NCBI RefSeq assembly: GCF_022605165.1
Contig: NC_063070.1
Coordinates: forward strand, 2,170,001-2,234,000
DNA from: Purpureocillium takamizusanense
Lineage: Eukaryota; Ascomycota; Sordariomycetes; Hypocreales; Ophiocordycipitaceae
Length of the DNA stretch: 64,000 nucleotides
Reading direction: 5' to 3'
Shown here: positions 23,607-35,672 of the stretch, piece after piece
Layout: each line of letters opens with the position of its first letter
Numbering within the stretch: position 1 is the first letter of the stretch
Notes under the pieces: generated by a model
Told to the model about the DNA's origin: nothing
Database searches by the model: none
What the model saw: the letters and a program-made list of their open reading frames with translations, nothing else
Position numbers and translations under genes: made by a program

Positions 23607-25142
23607 TCAGGCGGCCTGCCCAATGTCGTCCCTCCTCCGGCCCGAGACAGGGTCACTCAGCCCCTCCTTCACGTCAAAGTCCACCGTCACGTAGATGCCC
23701 TCGGTGCTGCTCCCCACGCTGGCCCCGTCGTGGTTCGCGCCACGGCCACGGCCATCACCACGACCACCCGCGGTCACCTCGGTGCCGTACGCGCCCGCGT
23801 TCTCCCTGCTGGCCAGCATGCTGTGCTGCGACCGGAGCCGCAGCGTGCTCAGCGCCGTGCCCCCGCGGGACCGCTTGCCGCCGCCGCCGCCGCCGGTGCT
23901 CCCGTGCATCTGGTATTGCGATCCGCCCGAGTGCGAGTGTCCGCCATCCTTGCGCAGTATGAACCTGTCGAAGAGCGGCTTCACGCCGGGCACCGACAGG
24001 GCGATGAGCGTCGCCCCAATCTCCGACGTCTCCACGCCCAGCATGGGGTTGTAGCTCCAGCTCATGTCCGTCTGCCACTGCCCGAGGATGACCAGCACGA
24101 GCCGCGTGATGGAGATGGCGATGACGCTGCGAATCCGGGTGACACCCTTTGTTAGCAAGGCTGTTCACACACGATACAATACAAAAAAAAACATGAAAAT
24201 AAAAAGGACACGGCCGCGGACTGCCGCGATGGATAGTGAGCTGGCAAAGGGAGGGAGCGAGGCAATCACTCACGCGATACCCGGCAGCAAGATGCAGCCC
24301 AGCTGGACCTTGCGCTTCCTCGGCATCTCCAGGATCCTCAGCATGGCAAGCGGGATGCCAAACAGCAGCAGGTCGCACAGCAGCGACACGGAGCTGTTGA
24401 CGCTGTACACGAGCCCCCACTGCAGGCACACGTAGCCCTCGGTCCCGGGCTCCCACCCGTACGGCCAGAGGCCCGTGACGGGCCGGCAGTGGAGGACGAT
24501 GAGCAGCAGCTGCGGGAGGTAACCGGCCACGAGCACCGCCAGGACGGCCCGGATGGCCAGCAGGAAGCCCCGGTGCATGCCGCAGACGCGGTGGTAAAAG
24601 GCCAGGCCCGAGACGCGGCACAGGAGCAGCGCCGTCGTGTAGACGATGTGCGCCGCGAAGTCGAGCACCTGCGTGCGCTGCACCGTCGGCACGTCGAGAA
24701 CGTACTGGATGTATCCGAAGTGGCGGCCCGAGCCGAGCCTGATGAGCTCGATGCACAGGCCCGTAAAGGCGATGAGGCAGAGCTATAAGATGATCCGTCA
24801 TCAGCAAATAAAAAGAAACAAAAAAAAAACGTCGCTCTTGCTCTATAAAAACCAGGCTTGTATACGCAAATATCGGCTTGGCGGCTCTCCCAAACTGCAT
24901 TGGCCAGAAGAAAGGGGGGGAAAGACACGTACCAGCGATATCAAGGCCAGCCCATCGTCAAAGCCAAACCTCCGGACGATAAACGCCCTCGACAGCAGCC
25001 TCCCGACCACGACGACAAATGTCAGCGCGGTGACGAAGATGATGCCCGCAATGGCCGGCTGGTCCCTGCTCTCGTTGAGGTACGCGGCCGTGATGCCGGC
25101 GGGGACGCGGCCCGCGGCAATGGCCTCGTCCACGTCCGACAT
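23607..25142 (-). CDS. Fungal rhodopsin-like/Pth11-related seven-helix membrane protein
   Basis: Exons are 25142-24933, 24782-24274 and 24126-23607, giving 412 aa; all three junctions have good donors (GTACGT, GTGAGT) and acceptors, and the model closes in frame. Seven hydrophobic helices span about residues 30 to 300. The loop after helix 1 carries RRFGFDDGLALIS, the R-x-G-x-DD element of the fungal rhodopsin-like domain (PF20684) shared with Pth11-type proteins. Other family features include the Cys-rich loop ending GYVCLQWG and the helix-7 region VETSEIGATLIALSVPGVKPL. The soluble tail (about 100 residues) is Gly/Ser/Arg-rich and probably disordered. These proteins are plasma-membrane and often multiply duplicated; some act in surface sensing, but no ligand can be inferred here. 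A start eleven codons upstream (25175) is also possible. Confidence 0.85.
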
Positions 25143-28100
25143 GACGAGCGGGCGGCTTGCCTGCCAAGGAGTCAATTATATGCTCCGTGCCGTTGTCTGT
25201 GCGGATTCCGGGGTTCTCGTCAATGGTAGATCCGGTCGATCACCAGAGGCACAACGTATTCACCATTTCTGTCGAGTCAAGATCGTGAAGGGGGGAAGGA
25301 GAAAGGAGAACGGAGGGTGGGTGATCAACGAGTGTGAATAGTTGTGTTTGAGAAGAGCAACTGCTAGTTCCCATGTGCCGCCGCCGTCGATGATGGCCTT
25401 GGTCGTCGAGCAAAGCCCGTCCGTCCGGCCTTCTGGGCCATCCCTCCGTATTACTGCTACTAGCATCCCGAACCCAGTCCGTCCGTCTCTCACTCAACGT
25501 ATTAGCGTCGTACCTCCTCCTCTTGCTCCTCCTCCTCCTCCTCTTCCTCCTCCTCCTCCACCACCACCACCACGCGCCACCAACCCCCCCGCGAAGTGCG
25601 AGCAATACGTAGTAACTTAGTAGGCTTGTACGTAACTCGGTATCCCAGTCGTTTCGCATCGCCCCAGAGCATTTTTACTCTCTCTTCCTTTCTCCTCGTC
25701 CCCTTCCGTTTCACTCCCTGCATCTCTCTCTTTTTGCCTCGCCACAGCAGCAAAGCGGGAACCCAAAAAAAAAACACACACACAAGGAGCTCCACCGCAA
25801 ACCACGCCCATTACTCGCGGCATTTGGGCAAATTGACACCGGCGGCCGCACACTAATAGCATGAGGGCCCAAAATATGCCGGCGCTTTCGTTAGCGTACC
25901 GTAACCCTCCCTCCCAAGCCTCCCCCCCAAGTCCCCCCCCCCCCCATCTGGCTTTGCTGCTTTGTGCCCTAGCTGGACGATGATCCTCGAAAACGGGCCT
26001 GGCGGCGGCTGCCGGCAGTCGAGACGAGCGAGCGAGCGGGCGGCGGCGATGAATGAGGGCACCCACTCGCTCGACGTCGTCGGCGCCGCGCTTGCTTCGA
26101 GCTACAGGTAGAGGTGGTGGGCTGATGAATCCCTCCCCCCCTCCGTCAACGTCCAGGGGTTTTGAGGCGCGGCCCCTGGGATACGATACTACCACTACTA
26201 CTACGATTCGCCCCAAGCCTTCCTTCCTTTTTTTCTTCTGGAAGATCCGATCCTTGTCTGCGTTTTCCCATCTCTTTCCCTTGTGACGACACTGCGCACC
26301 TGCTGCGGCACGCTCCGACTAAGACGGCCGGTTCTTTTTGCCAGGTCTTTTTGTAAGCGGACCCGCGCCTCATGTTCTCTGATCGTCTCCACAGCCTTTG
26401 GAACGATTTTCATGGTTCGTTCGGTAGCAAGCTGTAGCAGAAAGCTTCTCAAAGCTACCTACAAACCCACGTACATACATACATCTATCTATGTACCGGA
26501 GTTTACTGCCCGAGGTCGTTGCAGACGACGCTCCGGTGCGCCGGCGGTCGTCCAGCTGGTAGCACGGATTGAGTAACAGCTCGCCCGGCGGCACTCCCAT
26601 GGTGATTTCATGCGCGCATATCCGTACAGCCCGGCCGCTGTCAACTCCTTCAATCCCTGATGAGCTTCACGGAAAGCCCTCGGTGTGCCAGTCCGTCCGC
26701 CAAGCTCCGTAGCTTGCCACCATGCTAGCTACCCACCAGTTTCTTTCTGGCAGGAACATCCACCCTTCTTCATCATCTTCTCAGCTCCCTCGGGCGCCGA
26801 CGGTTATTAACCCCCCCCCCCTTCACCCCCTTTTCCGCGATCCATCAATCCATCCACCTCGACCGACTCCTCTACTACGGGAGTAGTACGTAGTACGTAG
26901 TGCTAGTGACCGAACTGACAAGCCCCCCCGACCATCGCCCATCTCCACCATCCGCTCCAGCTGTCCGCCTGCTGCCATCGCCATCAACAGCAAGCAAGCA
27001 ACTTTCTCCGACCACCCCTCGCGGCCTTGCCTTCCCTTCTCTCCCGCCCTGGACCCTGCAACCAACTGGATCCAGCCCACCAGACCATCCATCCACGCCG
27101 TCGCCCTCCCATCCTCCCTCCTTCCCTAGGTACGAAGTAAGTTAGTATTGCCTCATGTATTGGTAGCCAGACGTATTCCGTACTACTAGACGACCGCCGC
27201 GCGCGAAACAACGGCGCCGAGGGCGCCAAGGGCCGCAACCACCACCACCACCACCACATTTTGTCGTCAACCAACGGGCGGGCCCCTGGCGGCCCTAACC
27301 GAGACGGGAGCAGCGGCGCGGCGCCATGTCAAGCTGTCGTTGCCCGCCCATCGACACTCACTCGGCGGGGATCGAGCAAGCGAGCGAGCGAGAGTGAAGT
27401 CACTCATTCCGCCGGACATGGTCCGCGGGCACAAACTTGTGTGTAATCCCCCAATCCTTCCTCCCAACCTCCTCGCTGTCGATAGATGAGGCCCCCCCCT
27501 TCCTTCTCGTACGCGACATTGCGTCATGCTCTACAAAAATCAATAACTCGCCAACAAGCTCCCAAGCCTTTCCAATCCAAACAAGTCATCAATCAATCGG
27601 TCCAAGTCGTCGCATAACACCCCATTCCAGCCCAGTCTACTACTCCTCCATGCTGCGCAGGTGCCTGCTTGCTCGCCATGCCTGCTCGCCCCTCCGGGCC
27701 AAGCACCAACAGCAAGCTATACCTGAAACCGCATCAAGGCCACATGTCCGTGATAGTCATGCATCATAGTACGTACACTACTAATATTCGTAAACACTGT
27801 ATCTGAAGCCATGATGCAAAAGAGGCTGCATCGTCATCTGCCATCCCTCCCACCGCAGTCCCCTGGCCGCAGATCAGGCACTCTTGACTTGGTACGTACT
27901 CGTCCGTCGTCCCTGGCCCCGAGGAGGCACATGCCGTCCGTCAAGCTCTTTCCCGTGGCCATTGCAGAGCGCGCTTGTTTCTCCACGCATCGCTCATCAG
28001 AAAGGTGGCTTGACAGAGAGATGCCGGCCGCCGCCACACGCCCACGGGTTGGTCAGTTGCTCGGTCTGGCGTGTCCAGCAAAGTCATCCCACAGAATGCC

Positions 28101-28397
28101 GATGCTTCAGGTGTAGATTTCCAAGCCAAAAAGTCCGCCGGCGCGAGCGTCCAGACATTGGACTCGTTGCATTTCCAACAAATAAGCACGGTACCCGTGC
28201 AATTTGCAGCAATTAATATCCACGCCAGCAAGTCATTGAAAGTTTGAGCGATGAGCGCCTGCGAGTAGGGCAAATCCCCTCATCAGGCCAACCGTCGCGC
28301 CAAATCTGACACTCGCCGCCGGTCAGATCGAAATCTACTTCTTCAGCTTAGCAGGGCATGTTTGTACCAGCCAGTGTATCAGGCCTGAGCCAGCTTA
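25143..28397. other. Gene-free intergenic region
   Basis: No frame has a supported product. It holds CTC/CAC triplet runs (25515-25575), a C-run of about 12 (25936-25947), another near 26811-26820, and clusters of the GTAC motif family (25607-25637, 26872-26905, 27130-27145, 27176-27190, 27767-27790). A CA-rich leader-like stretch before an ATG at 27650 opens a 39-codon frame, but nothing supports it as a gene. Confidence 0.5.
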
Positions 28398-29198
28398 TCA
28401 CATCCGGCCCTCGTCCCTGATCGCCATCGCATCATCCCAAGCAAGCCATTCGTCCCTCCCCACCGCATACTCAACCTCCCCCTCCTCCGTGCCCGGAATG
28501 ACCTCATCCCCTTCTCCAACTTGAAAGGACAGATGAAATGTCCTGCGATATCCCAGCCCGCACGCGGCCATCGTCGCTCTAGACGCCTCGTTCACCGCCA
28601 TCGTCTCCCCGTAAGCTTCTCGCACGTACAGCCCCGTAGTGAACCCGTGCCGAACGAGCGCCCGTCCGCCCTCCTTGGCCAGGCCTTTGCGCCAGTGCCG
28701 CTGGAACAAGCGGTATCCCAGCTCCGCACGAAACCCTTCCGCCGGTGTTGTTCCTACTAGTGCCGCCGCTACTCGGGACGCCGACGATGAACCTGGCTCC
28801 TCAGCTTCGAACCTCCTTTCCGTACTCCCGTCACCTCCATCGCTGGTTCGTGACGGGCCCGGGGCCGCGGATGGGGAGGGCAGCACCGGAGTGAGGGCCC
28901 ACCACCCGACCGCCTCACCCGTCGCCCGATCAAAGCCCATCCAATATCCCAGCCCCGATACCGCCTCCGCCGCGGCCAAGCGCTCCGCGTGGTCCGCCAG
29001 CGCTTCCTCACGCGTCAGGGGCCGGCCGCTGTGGACGTAGCGCGTGACCGCCGGGTCGGAGTTGAGCTCAACAAGGAGTTCCGCGTGCGCCGGCGACAGC
29101 GGCCGGAGCTCGAGCCGCGGCGTGGTGATCGTGGCCTGGACCATCTGCGCGTCCGCATTACTGTACCGGGGGTTCGCGGTGTCAAGTGCGGTAGCCAT
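28398..29198 (-). CDS. GNAT-family N-acetyltransferase (RimJ/RimL-like)
   Basis: A single-exon gene of 266 aa. The N-terminal TITTPRLELRPLSPAHAELL (about residues 22-42) is the typical entry strand of RimJ/RimL-type GNATs, and WRKGLAKEGGRAL (about 173-186) matches the acetyl-CoA pyrophosphate-binding R-x-x-G-x-A loop. AVNEASRATMAACGLGYRR is the usual late strand-helix element (N-x-x-S-x-x-x-x-x-x-x-G). It would transfer an acetyl group from acetyl-CoA to an amine of a protein or small molecule; the acceptor is unknown. A middle insert rich in Pro, Ser and Gly (about 110-145) lengthens it beyond the usual 180-220 residues. The Met at residue 19 is an alternative start. It lies 337 bases from the Zn2Cys6 gene, transcribed in the same direction. 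Confidence 0.85.
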   Translation of the reverse strand: MATALDTANPRYSNADAQMVQATITTPRLELRPLSPAHAELLVELNSDPAVTRYVHSGRPLTREEALADHAERLAAAEAVSGLGYWMGFDRATGEAVGWWALTPVLPSPSAAPGPSRTSDGGDGSTERRFEAEEPGSSSASRVAAALVGTTPAEGFRAELGYRLFQRHWRKGLAKEGGRALVRHGFTTGLYVREAYGETMAVNEASRATMAACGLGYRRTFHLSFQVGEGDEVIPGTEEGEVEYAVGRDEWLAWDDAMAIRDEGRM

Positions 29199-29535
29199 TC
29201 TGATGTGCTAGAGAGGGGGGTTGCGCGTCGCGTGATGTGTATTTCAACGATTACGAATCGGCAATGGATTTGTATTGCCCATCATCAAAGTCAGTTGCCG
29301 GCCATCGGGGCTGTGACCCGATGCAAAGCAGCCCATGAGTCACGCCGAGTCTCCTGCACGCGAAACAAACGAGTCCACGACCAATGACCATCTCCGTCGC
29401 GGAACCTTGTGATAATGCCTCTGAAGTGAGACTGTGCATTGATGCTGCTTATATGTCATCAGAATTGGGTATCGCTCTCGGCATGGCGCTCGTATGTGCA
29501 AAAACGCCGTCTCAATGCGGTCGCGCAAACATGGG
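29199..29535. other. Short spacer between GNAT and transcription-factor genes
   Basis: It holds the GNAT promoter and the 3' end of the regulator gene, which are arranged head to tail on the minus strand. No further gene is visible. Confidence 0.5.
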
Positions 29536-31531
29536 CTAGATGATGAACGCGTAGGGTTGATCAAAACACTCATCCCAGGTACCCTTTCCTGACTTCCAGA
29601 ATCGGATGAGCGCTTCTCGTGCAGCCACCGTTGTCGCGCCCACGCCGCGACAAAGGTCTGTCAGGCCGTTTTCTACGAGACTGCGCTCTTGCGCTGTGCC
29701 TGTCGCCGCCTCAAACCCAGCCACAATGACGGGCCAAATGATTCCAAACTTTGTGAGTTGACCTGAGAGCCCCTCGGCGACCAGCTCAAGCAACAAGGTT
29801 CGGTGGTAGGCTCTTGTGGACCGGTATTTGGATAAGCCATCGTTGAAGGCGTTCGATTCCAAGAGGCGTAGGGGTTTGATCAGGGTTGCGTCGGCAAAAA
29901 GAAGCACGGCAGATTGGTAACAGCGAGCTGTCACAAGCCAAGAAGCCTCAGGTGCTGTGGTGGTTTGCGCTGCAGCCCACGTCTCCGGCGAAAAACTCAT
30001 GACACGTCGCAACAGATCTCGAACAGCCATAGATGTCTCACCACTTTCGGCATCTATCTGCCTAGTTGCCACGCGCCAGCGGAGGTCGTTGATGCGAACG
30101 ATTTCCACAAACAGCGGCTGCGGACACGGAAGGCGCGGGTACATGCCGATAGAACAGAGCTCTTCGATCGTTTCTAGCATGTTCACGTGGTTGTCTGGAT
30201 CAACTTGATCGTAGGACGGGCTCGTGGTGTTGGCCATGACAATCATGCTACAACACGTTAGTCTCTAACAAAGCAAAGAGCAGAGGGACAGGGATAGGCG
30301 CGTCGAGCAAAACATACATGACGTATGTCAATAGACTCGGACGGATGATAAGTCCGTCTTCGGGGTCTTGCATGAGGCCTTGCAGGCCGCCACGGAGAGA
30401 CATAAGGGTCGTGAAACCGATGCAGTGCGATCTCCATTGCGGTGTGGCGGTCTGGAAGAGCTGTAAATGCGGTCAACACTGAGCTCTTTGGATGCTGTCG
30501 GGCTGGACTTCTCACCTCGGTTATGAGGAGTACAAAGACACTGATAATGGTGGCGGTCGTTGTACGCGAGGTCTCGTGATTGATGTCGTGTTTGAGGAGG
30601 CGAATGGCAGCACCAACGTGGTCATGAGCGCGCCACCACAGCTTGCCAGCTACCCCTGTGACGGGACCTGGGGAAGAGTCAAGAACTGATCCGGCAAACG
30701 GAAGGACGCCGGCTGGATGTCCATCGACGCGCTCTTCGGGGGGTAGTTGAAGAATTCTGTAGCCAAGGGAGAGGGAGATGAGAGCATGGCGCATAGAAGC
30801 TGGAACAAGCTGCAAGCCCTCGATTGGAGCAACGAAAAGGTTGGGAGCCAGCTGATGGGCAGCCAGAAGAGGATAGATTTGTGAGTTGTCTAAACTGTCA
30901 GTGATGGGAACGTGATGAGGGGTTCCCATTCATTAGCCGAGGATCATGGTCTGCACTCACAATACTGAGTCGCTTCAAAGACATCGTCCATGTGGTCTCG
31001 AAGCGTGGCAGGGACGCTCATGATGGTCTCGACGCCTCGCGGTCCTTGATTGCGCTTCTCCATGTTCCGGGGCCGGACAGCGAGGGCGCGTATCTCAGCT
31101 GGACACTTGATTGTATCATCATGAGTGTTCTCCTTGGAGGCGCGGCCGAGGAACGTCTTGGAAGATGTAGAAGCTGGCGTGCCCTCACGGCCCTTTTTAA
31201 TACAGGAAAGAGGCTGATGCTTGTCCACTGCACATGGCAATGCGTCGTCGGACTCGGTCTTGATGCGCACTGCAGAAGATCTTGACGGCTTCGACGGAGG
31301 CTTGCTGGGGCGTGTACGCCTCGGACGTGCCGAAATCCTACCAGGCGCCAGCCAGGTGAGGGGCTTCCGGTCGCTGTATCCGGGGCACACAATGCCGGCC
31401 TCACGGCAGCGGATGCAGACGGGACGGGTTGCGTCGCAGACCCATTGGCGGCGCTGACACTCCCAGCACGGCGCGGCGGTGGGATCGGGCGTGGGCGTGC
31501 TGCTGGGTGAGGTTGACGTGGTCGACGACAT
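29536..31531 (-). CDS. Zn2Cys6 transcription factor with fungal-specific regulatory domain
   Basis: Four exons, 31531-30961, 30889-30516, 30460-30318 and 30247-29536, encode 599 aa. The introns (71, 55 and 70 nt) all have GT-AG ends, and the joined frame is open throughout. A binuclear zinc cluster lies at residues 22-49 with spacing C-x2-C-x6-C-x6-C-x2-C-x6-C (Cys22, 25, 32, 39, 42, 49), followed by a basic Arg/Pro/Ser-rich linker (RPRRTRPSKPPSKPSR). The remaining two-thirds is helical and matches the type II fungal transcription-factor domain seen in regulators that lack the classical middle homology region. It is a nuclear DNA-binding protein, presumably recognising CGG-type triplets. The target is not evident. 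It is 4.5 kb from the betaine genes and does not directly adjoin a biosynthetic cluster, so a pathway-specific role is speculation. Confidence 0.88.
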
Positions 31532-34500
31532 GGCTGGAAGAGGCCGTGATGCGATCAGCCTGTGGGCGATGGCTCAGCTGATGCTCCACCCGATAGGTGC
31601 GCTGATGTGCCGTGTGTCGTCCTCGGCGCGTTGGAGCATGGGGCCAACCGACGTTTGCTGTCCCGCGTCTGCGTGCAGGTTACAGTCGCACAGGCCGATC
31701 CGTAGTCGAGGCTGGATGGCCAAGGCTGGAGCTCGCTTCAACAAAACGGGCTTACTGTACGAAGTAGGGAGCAGCAGACGATCACGGGTCGCACAAGCAA
31801 GCATCGAGGTGGGGAAGAAACGGTCGAGGGCCGTTTTAAGTCAATCGAGGTCCCAGGCAGCGCGCAGCACAAGGCGAAGTGGCATCTCTGGCGCCTGGTG
31901 CAGACAGGTATTTCTTTCCGTTTCTTCGGAGCCGTCCGGAGTGCGTATGTGCAGGCACCACAAGCGCAAATGGCGGCGGCGGCGGCGGCGGCGACAACAA
32001 TGGCGACGAGGGCAACCTACACAAACGTGCCGATGCGCAAAGCCGGGCCGGGGGTGGGAGGGGGCCTCCAACAAGCGTCAAGACGGGAGTGGTTGGCCGG
32101 CGTTGTTGTCGTTGTCCTCGAAGTAGTCGTCGTCGGGCGCAGTCTCACCAGCAGCGAAGCTCCCGACCAACACCTGGTGGAGCGGACCAATGCACGGCGG
32201 CGGCGGAGGCTTCTTGACCAGGGGCTGCCTGCTTGGTTGAAGGCGCCCCGGCCCAACTAGTAAGGCTGGGGCCGTTGGAAGCGAGGCGGCTCTCGGCGGG
32301 CTGCTACTTTTGACGACGATGATGGTGGTGTGTCGTTGCCGTCCATCCTCGACGCCAACTAGCTTGACATGTCGACAGTGGCGGCCTGCCGCGCAGGGAG
32401 ATGAGAGGGCGGCCGTAACAGGACACGCGAGGAAGGCCCCTGGAGTGTTGGATGAGACGAAGGAGAAGGGAACAAGGGCCGATGGGATGAGACGAGACGA
32501 GACGAGGCGACGTGAGACGAGACGACGATGCCCGTGCGTGCGCGGGTACGGCGATAAGATGATGGTTTCTGTCGGGCGGACGGGCGAAGGCGAACGGATG
32601 GACGATGCAGTGGATGATGGAATCGAAATCCATACAAGCAACAAGCCCGGTCAGTCATGTGGGTGACACGACCTGCAGGTTGCCCTTTCCCCGGGCCGTT
32701 TGCACTTTCTGTCGTTGCTAGAGTGGACCCCCGGAGCCCGGCAGGACCCTGAAGGCCAGTGCGCCGTCGACAAGCCTCCAGTCCATGCCGCCTCCTTCAC
32801 TCCAAGGCTCCATATTAGTGAGGTCACATTGACGCGCCCCTTCCGCCTCTAGGGCCACTGACTCAACGCGCCTCCGCTGCAAGCGCTGCAGCCGCTGCTG
32901 GACCCCCAGCCCGCGTCTCCCCGGGCGCCGCTCGGGTGTGTTTCCGGTCTGCCTAGGGCTGGACATGCACATCACCACAGGGCTGCCAATGTCCGTGACG
33001 ATGCCCTCTTTGCGTCCGTCTTGCACATTCCAACTCGCCTTGTCCAGTCCAGGGGACTGGCACTGATGCCTGACGGCACGGCGGCCATGTACATCGCCGC
33101 CCTCCCTACCATGCACGCAAATACGCTACTGCCACTACCGAGTCCGCGCCGCCCCCCCCCGGGGTCCAGGGCAACCCAGGTTATGCAGCGCGCGCGCGCA
33201 GACATAACAATGTCACGCCATGGAGTCGAGCAAAACCAGCAGCTCGTCATCCACCTTTTCCCGCCACGTTCATCATTCAGGGGCAGTGGCGTCAGTCCAC
33301 CGTCCGTACGTACATACATACGTACAGTATGTACGAAACCCCTCGCGGCAGATCGCCAGCGGGGGCCATCATATTCAACAGGGAAGCTCGCAAAGCCCCC
33401 AACAACGTCAAATACCTAACCACGGCGAGCATAGGTTCCGCTTATGCTCCTCATGAGTCGTGATGCAACGCCGCTTCGCCTCATCGCCGGCCCAACTTCC
33501 CCATTGCCTCGGAGTCTCGGACCTTTGCAAGTTGCTCATGTATGTACGCACGCAGCTCGCCTTTTCCCTTACCACCAACAACAACACTAACACCACGTCA
33601 AACCCTGAGCCCCTGCCTAGTAATAAGGTTCACTACCGCGAGGTGCTTGCATGCATGGTGATGGGGCTCCGACACACAAGCGCCCATCCAGTCGCCGAGC
33701 ACCTTTCGCCACCATGTTGGCTCTCGCACATCTCGTCCTCAATCAGATCCATATGACGAGCGATCCGTCCAACCAGACGCGGTTGCCTCGCCCCCAAGCA
33801 TACTATACGTACTATATGTTTTTACGCCCCCCCCCCCCCCCTATCCGACCGGGCGACGACACGCAGGACACACACTGCCCGCGACAACTAGAGGAGCAGC
33901 TGTTGGCCGCAATCTCCTCACGTGGGAACCCATTGACACCTTCCCCAGTCAAGTGCGAGAACCCGACGAGGGCGTCTCGTCAGTGGCCCGCTGTTCTCGG
34001 CCGATGTCCGAGTTGATTGATGATTTGGCAGGCTTTGGCAAGGCATCAATCTTTGGTTTCAGGACGCAACCCTCGCCGCATAGCAAGGCAAACAAGCAAG
34101 TCTGCTTCAGACCGGCGAGCCTGATGGCCATGCAGAGTTGTCTTCTGATGTGCTGCTCCGTCCAGAGAACCATGCTAAACATGCGAGGCAACATTGAGCT
34201 CCGGCGACCGAGATCCGACGCCGCCGGCTGGCGTCTAATAAGCCCAGGGAGACGCCTACGGTACTACCCACGTGCGGCTACGGTGTGCGGCTGTTGAATG
34301 CCGGTCTAGCGAGTGCGAGGTGATGAGAACCCATGATGCCTCTCACGTGAATTCCCGACGCCATCCCGTAACAGACTTGAGCGAAATTAGCCCGGGCAAG
34401 GTCGGGAGGCTGCTCTGGGACTACCAAAGTTTAGGAACGACACATACACACCCTTTCCGTCGTCACGTGCCCCAACTTCTGGAGGCCAACGCCCCCTTGT

Positions 34501-35222
34501 CGTCCTTATGCTGGTCTTGCCTGAACTCGCGAAGTAGCAAGGTCAGCAGGCTGTCCTGCGCTTTGGAAACCTCAGGAACACCACGCAAACGCGCCTTCCC
34601 ATCATCAGGTGCCCCAAGTCTGTGGGAGTCGAACCCTCTTGCCCCCTCCTCTATCGTCTTTACGCTGGTCTCGCATAAATTCTCAAAGTGTTGCCATCGC
34701 ATCCACGGCATCAAAATGACCTACTGGCCCCGGGAGCCTTGGGCAGGCAAGACGGGACGGGATGAACGGCGATCCTCCAGGACCTCGGATGTGCGAGACG
34801 GTTGAAGGCACTTTGAAGCTTCTCTAGCCCTCAGCTCTATGCCCAAATTCATACATGGCTGGATCCCGTATACCGAGTCCCTGTCCCAGCATCAACGCAG
34901 CACTGTCTTTCGACCATTATGAATGAACTATCTCTAAAACTCCTCCAACCTGCTTCGCCAGTCGCTAACACGGCTTAAAGCTGCAACATCAAACTCAATC
35001 TATCCGCTCACTAACTTAATTGGCGCTTAGTCACAACTGCATCAGTCGACACAGGACATCCGACTAGTGACCCTCATCACCATCATCCATCAGCTATTCT
35101 CACGATTCCAATCACAGCATCACATCGTCATCTACCGCAAGCTTCATCGTCGTAGCAGCTAAACACCGACATCTCCCACGCCTCAGGCGCCGCTGCCACC
35201 GCCACGACCACCACCACACACC
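31532..35222. other. Gene-free intergenic region
   Basis: No supported gene. The contents are a GGC triplet run (31970-31992), GAGAC/GACGA repeats (32485-32525), a palindromic TACGTACATAC cluster (33305-33335), a C-run of about 14 (33828-33841) and a diverged 141-bp tandem duplication (34397-34690). The last 350 bases are CA/TC-rich and look like the leader of the VOC gene. Confidence 0.5.
34397..34690. repeat. Diverged tandem duplication, unit about 141 bp
   Basis: Two adjacent blocks, 34397-34537 and 34538 to about 34690, align by eye along their length. Both begin CAAGGTC, share AGGAAC(A) and a CCTTCC...TCA segment, then GTGCCCCAA, then (G)CCCCCT...TATG/TACGCTGGTCT. Similarity is patchy, as expected of an old duplication. 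An 83-codon minus-strand frame runs through copy B and half of copy A, but the homologous frame shifts inside copy A, so present coding is unlikely. A stretch in copy B (34622-34637) resembles a tRNA T-arm, but no cloverleaf can be drawn. Confidence 0.6.
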
Positions 35223-35672
35223 ATGCCCCACATCGCACACGTCGCCCTCGTCGTCCGCGACTACGACGAAGCCCTCGCCTTCTACGTCAACAAGCTCAAC
35301 TTCACCCTCGTCGAAGACACCCCCGTTCCCGAGCAAAACAAGCGCTGGGTCGTCATCAGCCCGCCGTCGCCTTCGCCGCCCCCGAGTAGTGGTAGTACCA
35401 CCAGCACCGGCAGCAACGGCGGCGGTGGTACCACGCTTCTCCTCGCTCAAGCCTCCACCGAGCAGCAGCGTGCCGCCATCGGCAACCAGACGGGCGGCCG
35501 CGTCTTCCTCTTCCTCGAGACCGACGACTTTGCGCGCGACCACGCGCGCTATACGGCCGCGGGCGTGGAGTGGGTCAGGGAACCTGCCGTGCAGAGCTAC
35601 GGCACAGTCGCCGTGTTCAAGGACTTGTACGGGAACCTGTGGGACCTTATTGAGAGGAAGAAGGAGGCTTAA
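35223..35672 (+). CDS. VOC superfamily (glyoxalase/bleomycin-resistance fold) protein
   Basis: A small single-exon protein of 149 aa that starts MPHIAHVALVVRDYDEALAFY, the canonical first strand and helix of the vicinal-oxygen-chelate fold with a potential metal-ligand His. It ends with FKDLYGNLWDLIER, the usual closing strand with a Glu ligand. The centre (residues about 45-75) carries a Ser/Pro/Gly-rich insertion absent from bacterial relatives. Members are metalloenzymes or binding proteins (lactoylglutathione lyases, dioxygenases, antibiotic-binding proteins); the length and the D-x-x-G-N-x-W-D-L-I-E ending match the uncharacterised glyoxalase-like group of small cytosolic VOC proteins. 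The ATG follows a CA-rich leader with good context (CACACCATGC). The substrate cannot be inferred. Confidence 0.85.
   Translation: MPHIAHVALVVRDYDEALAFYVNKLNFTLVEDTPVPEQNKRWVVISPPSPSPPPSSGSTTSTGSNGGGGTTLLLAQASTEQQRAAIGNQTGGRVFLFLETDDFARDHARYTAAGVEWVREPAVQSYGTVAVFKDLYGNLWDLIERKKEA

Noticed and set aside
27650..27769. A small 39-codon frame after a CA-rich leader-like stretch
   Set aside because: No domain or second exon could be recognised and no conserved feature supports translation.
32078..32666. Paired frames in the GAGAC/GACGA repeat tract
   Set aside because: Both strands are open only because of stop-free simple repeats; the products are Arg/Ser/Pro-rich without motifs.
34600..34700. 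A possible tRNA on the minus strand (T-arm-like GGTTCGACTCCC)
   Set aside because: No acceptor, D or anticodon stems can be paired around it; it lies within a diverged tandem repeat.
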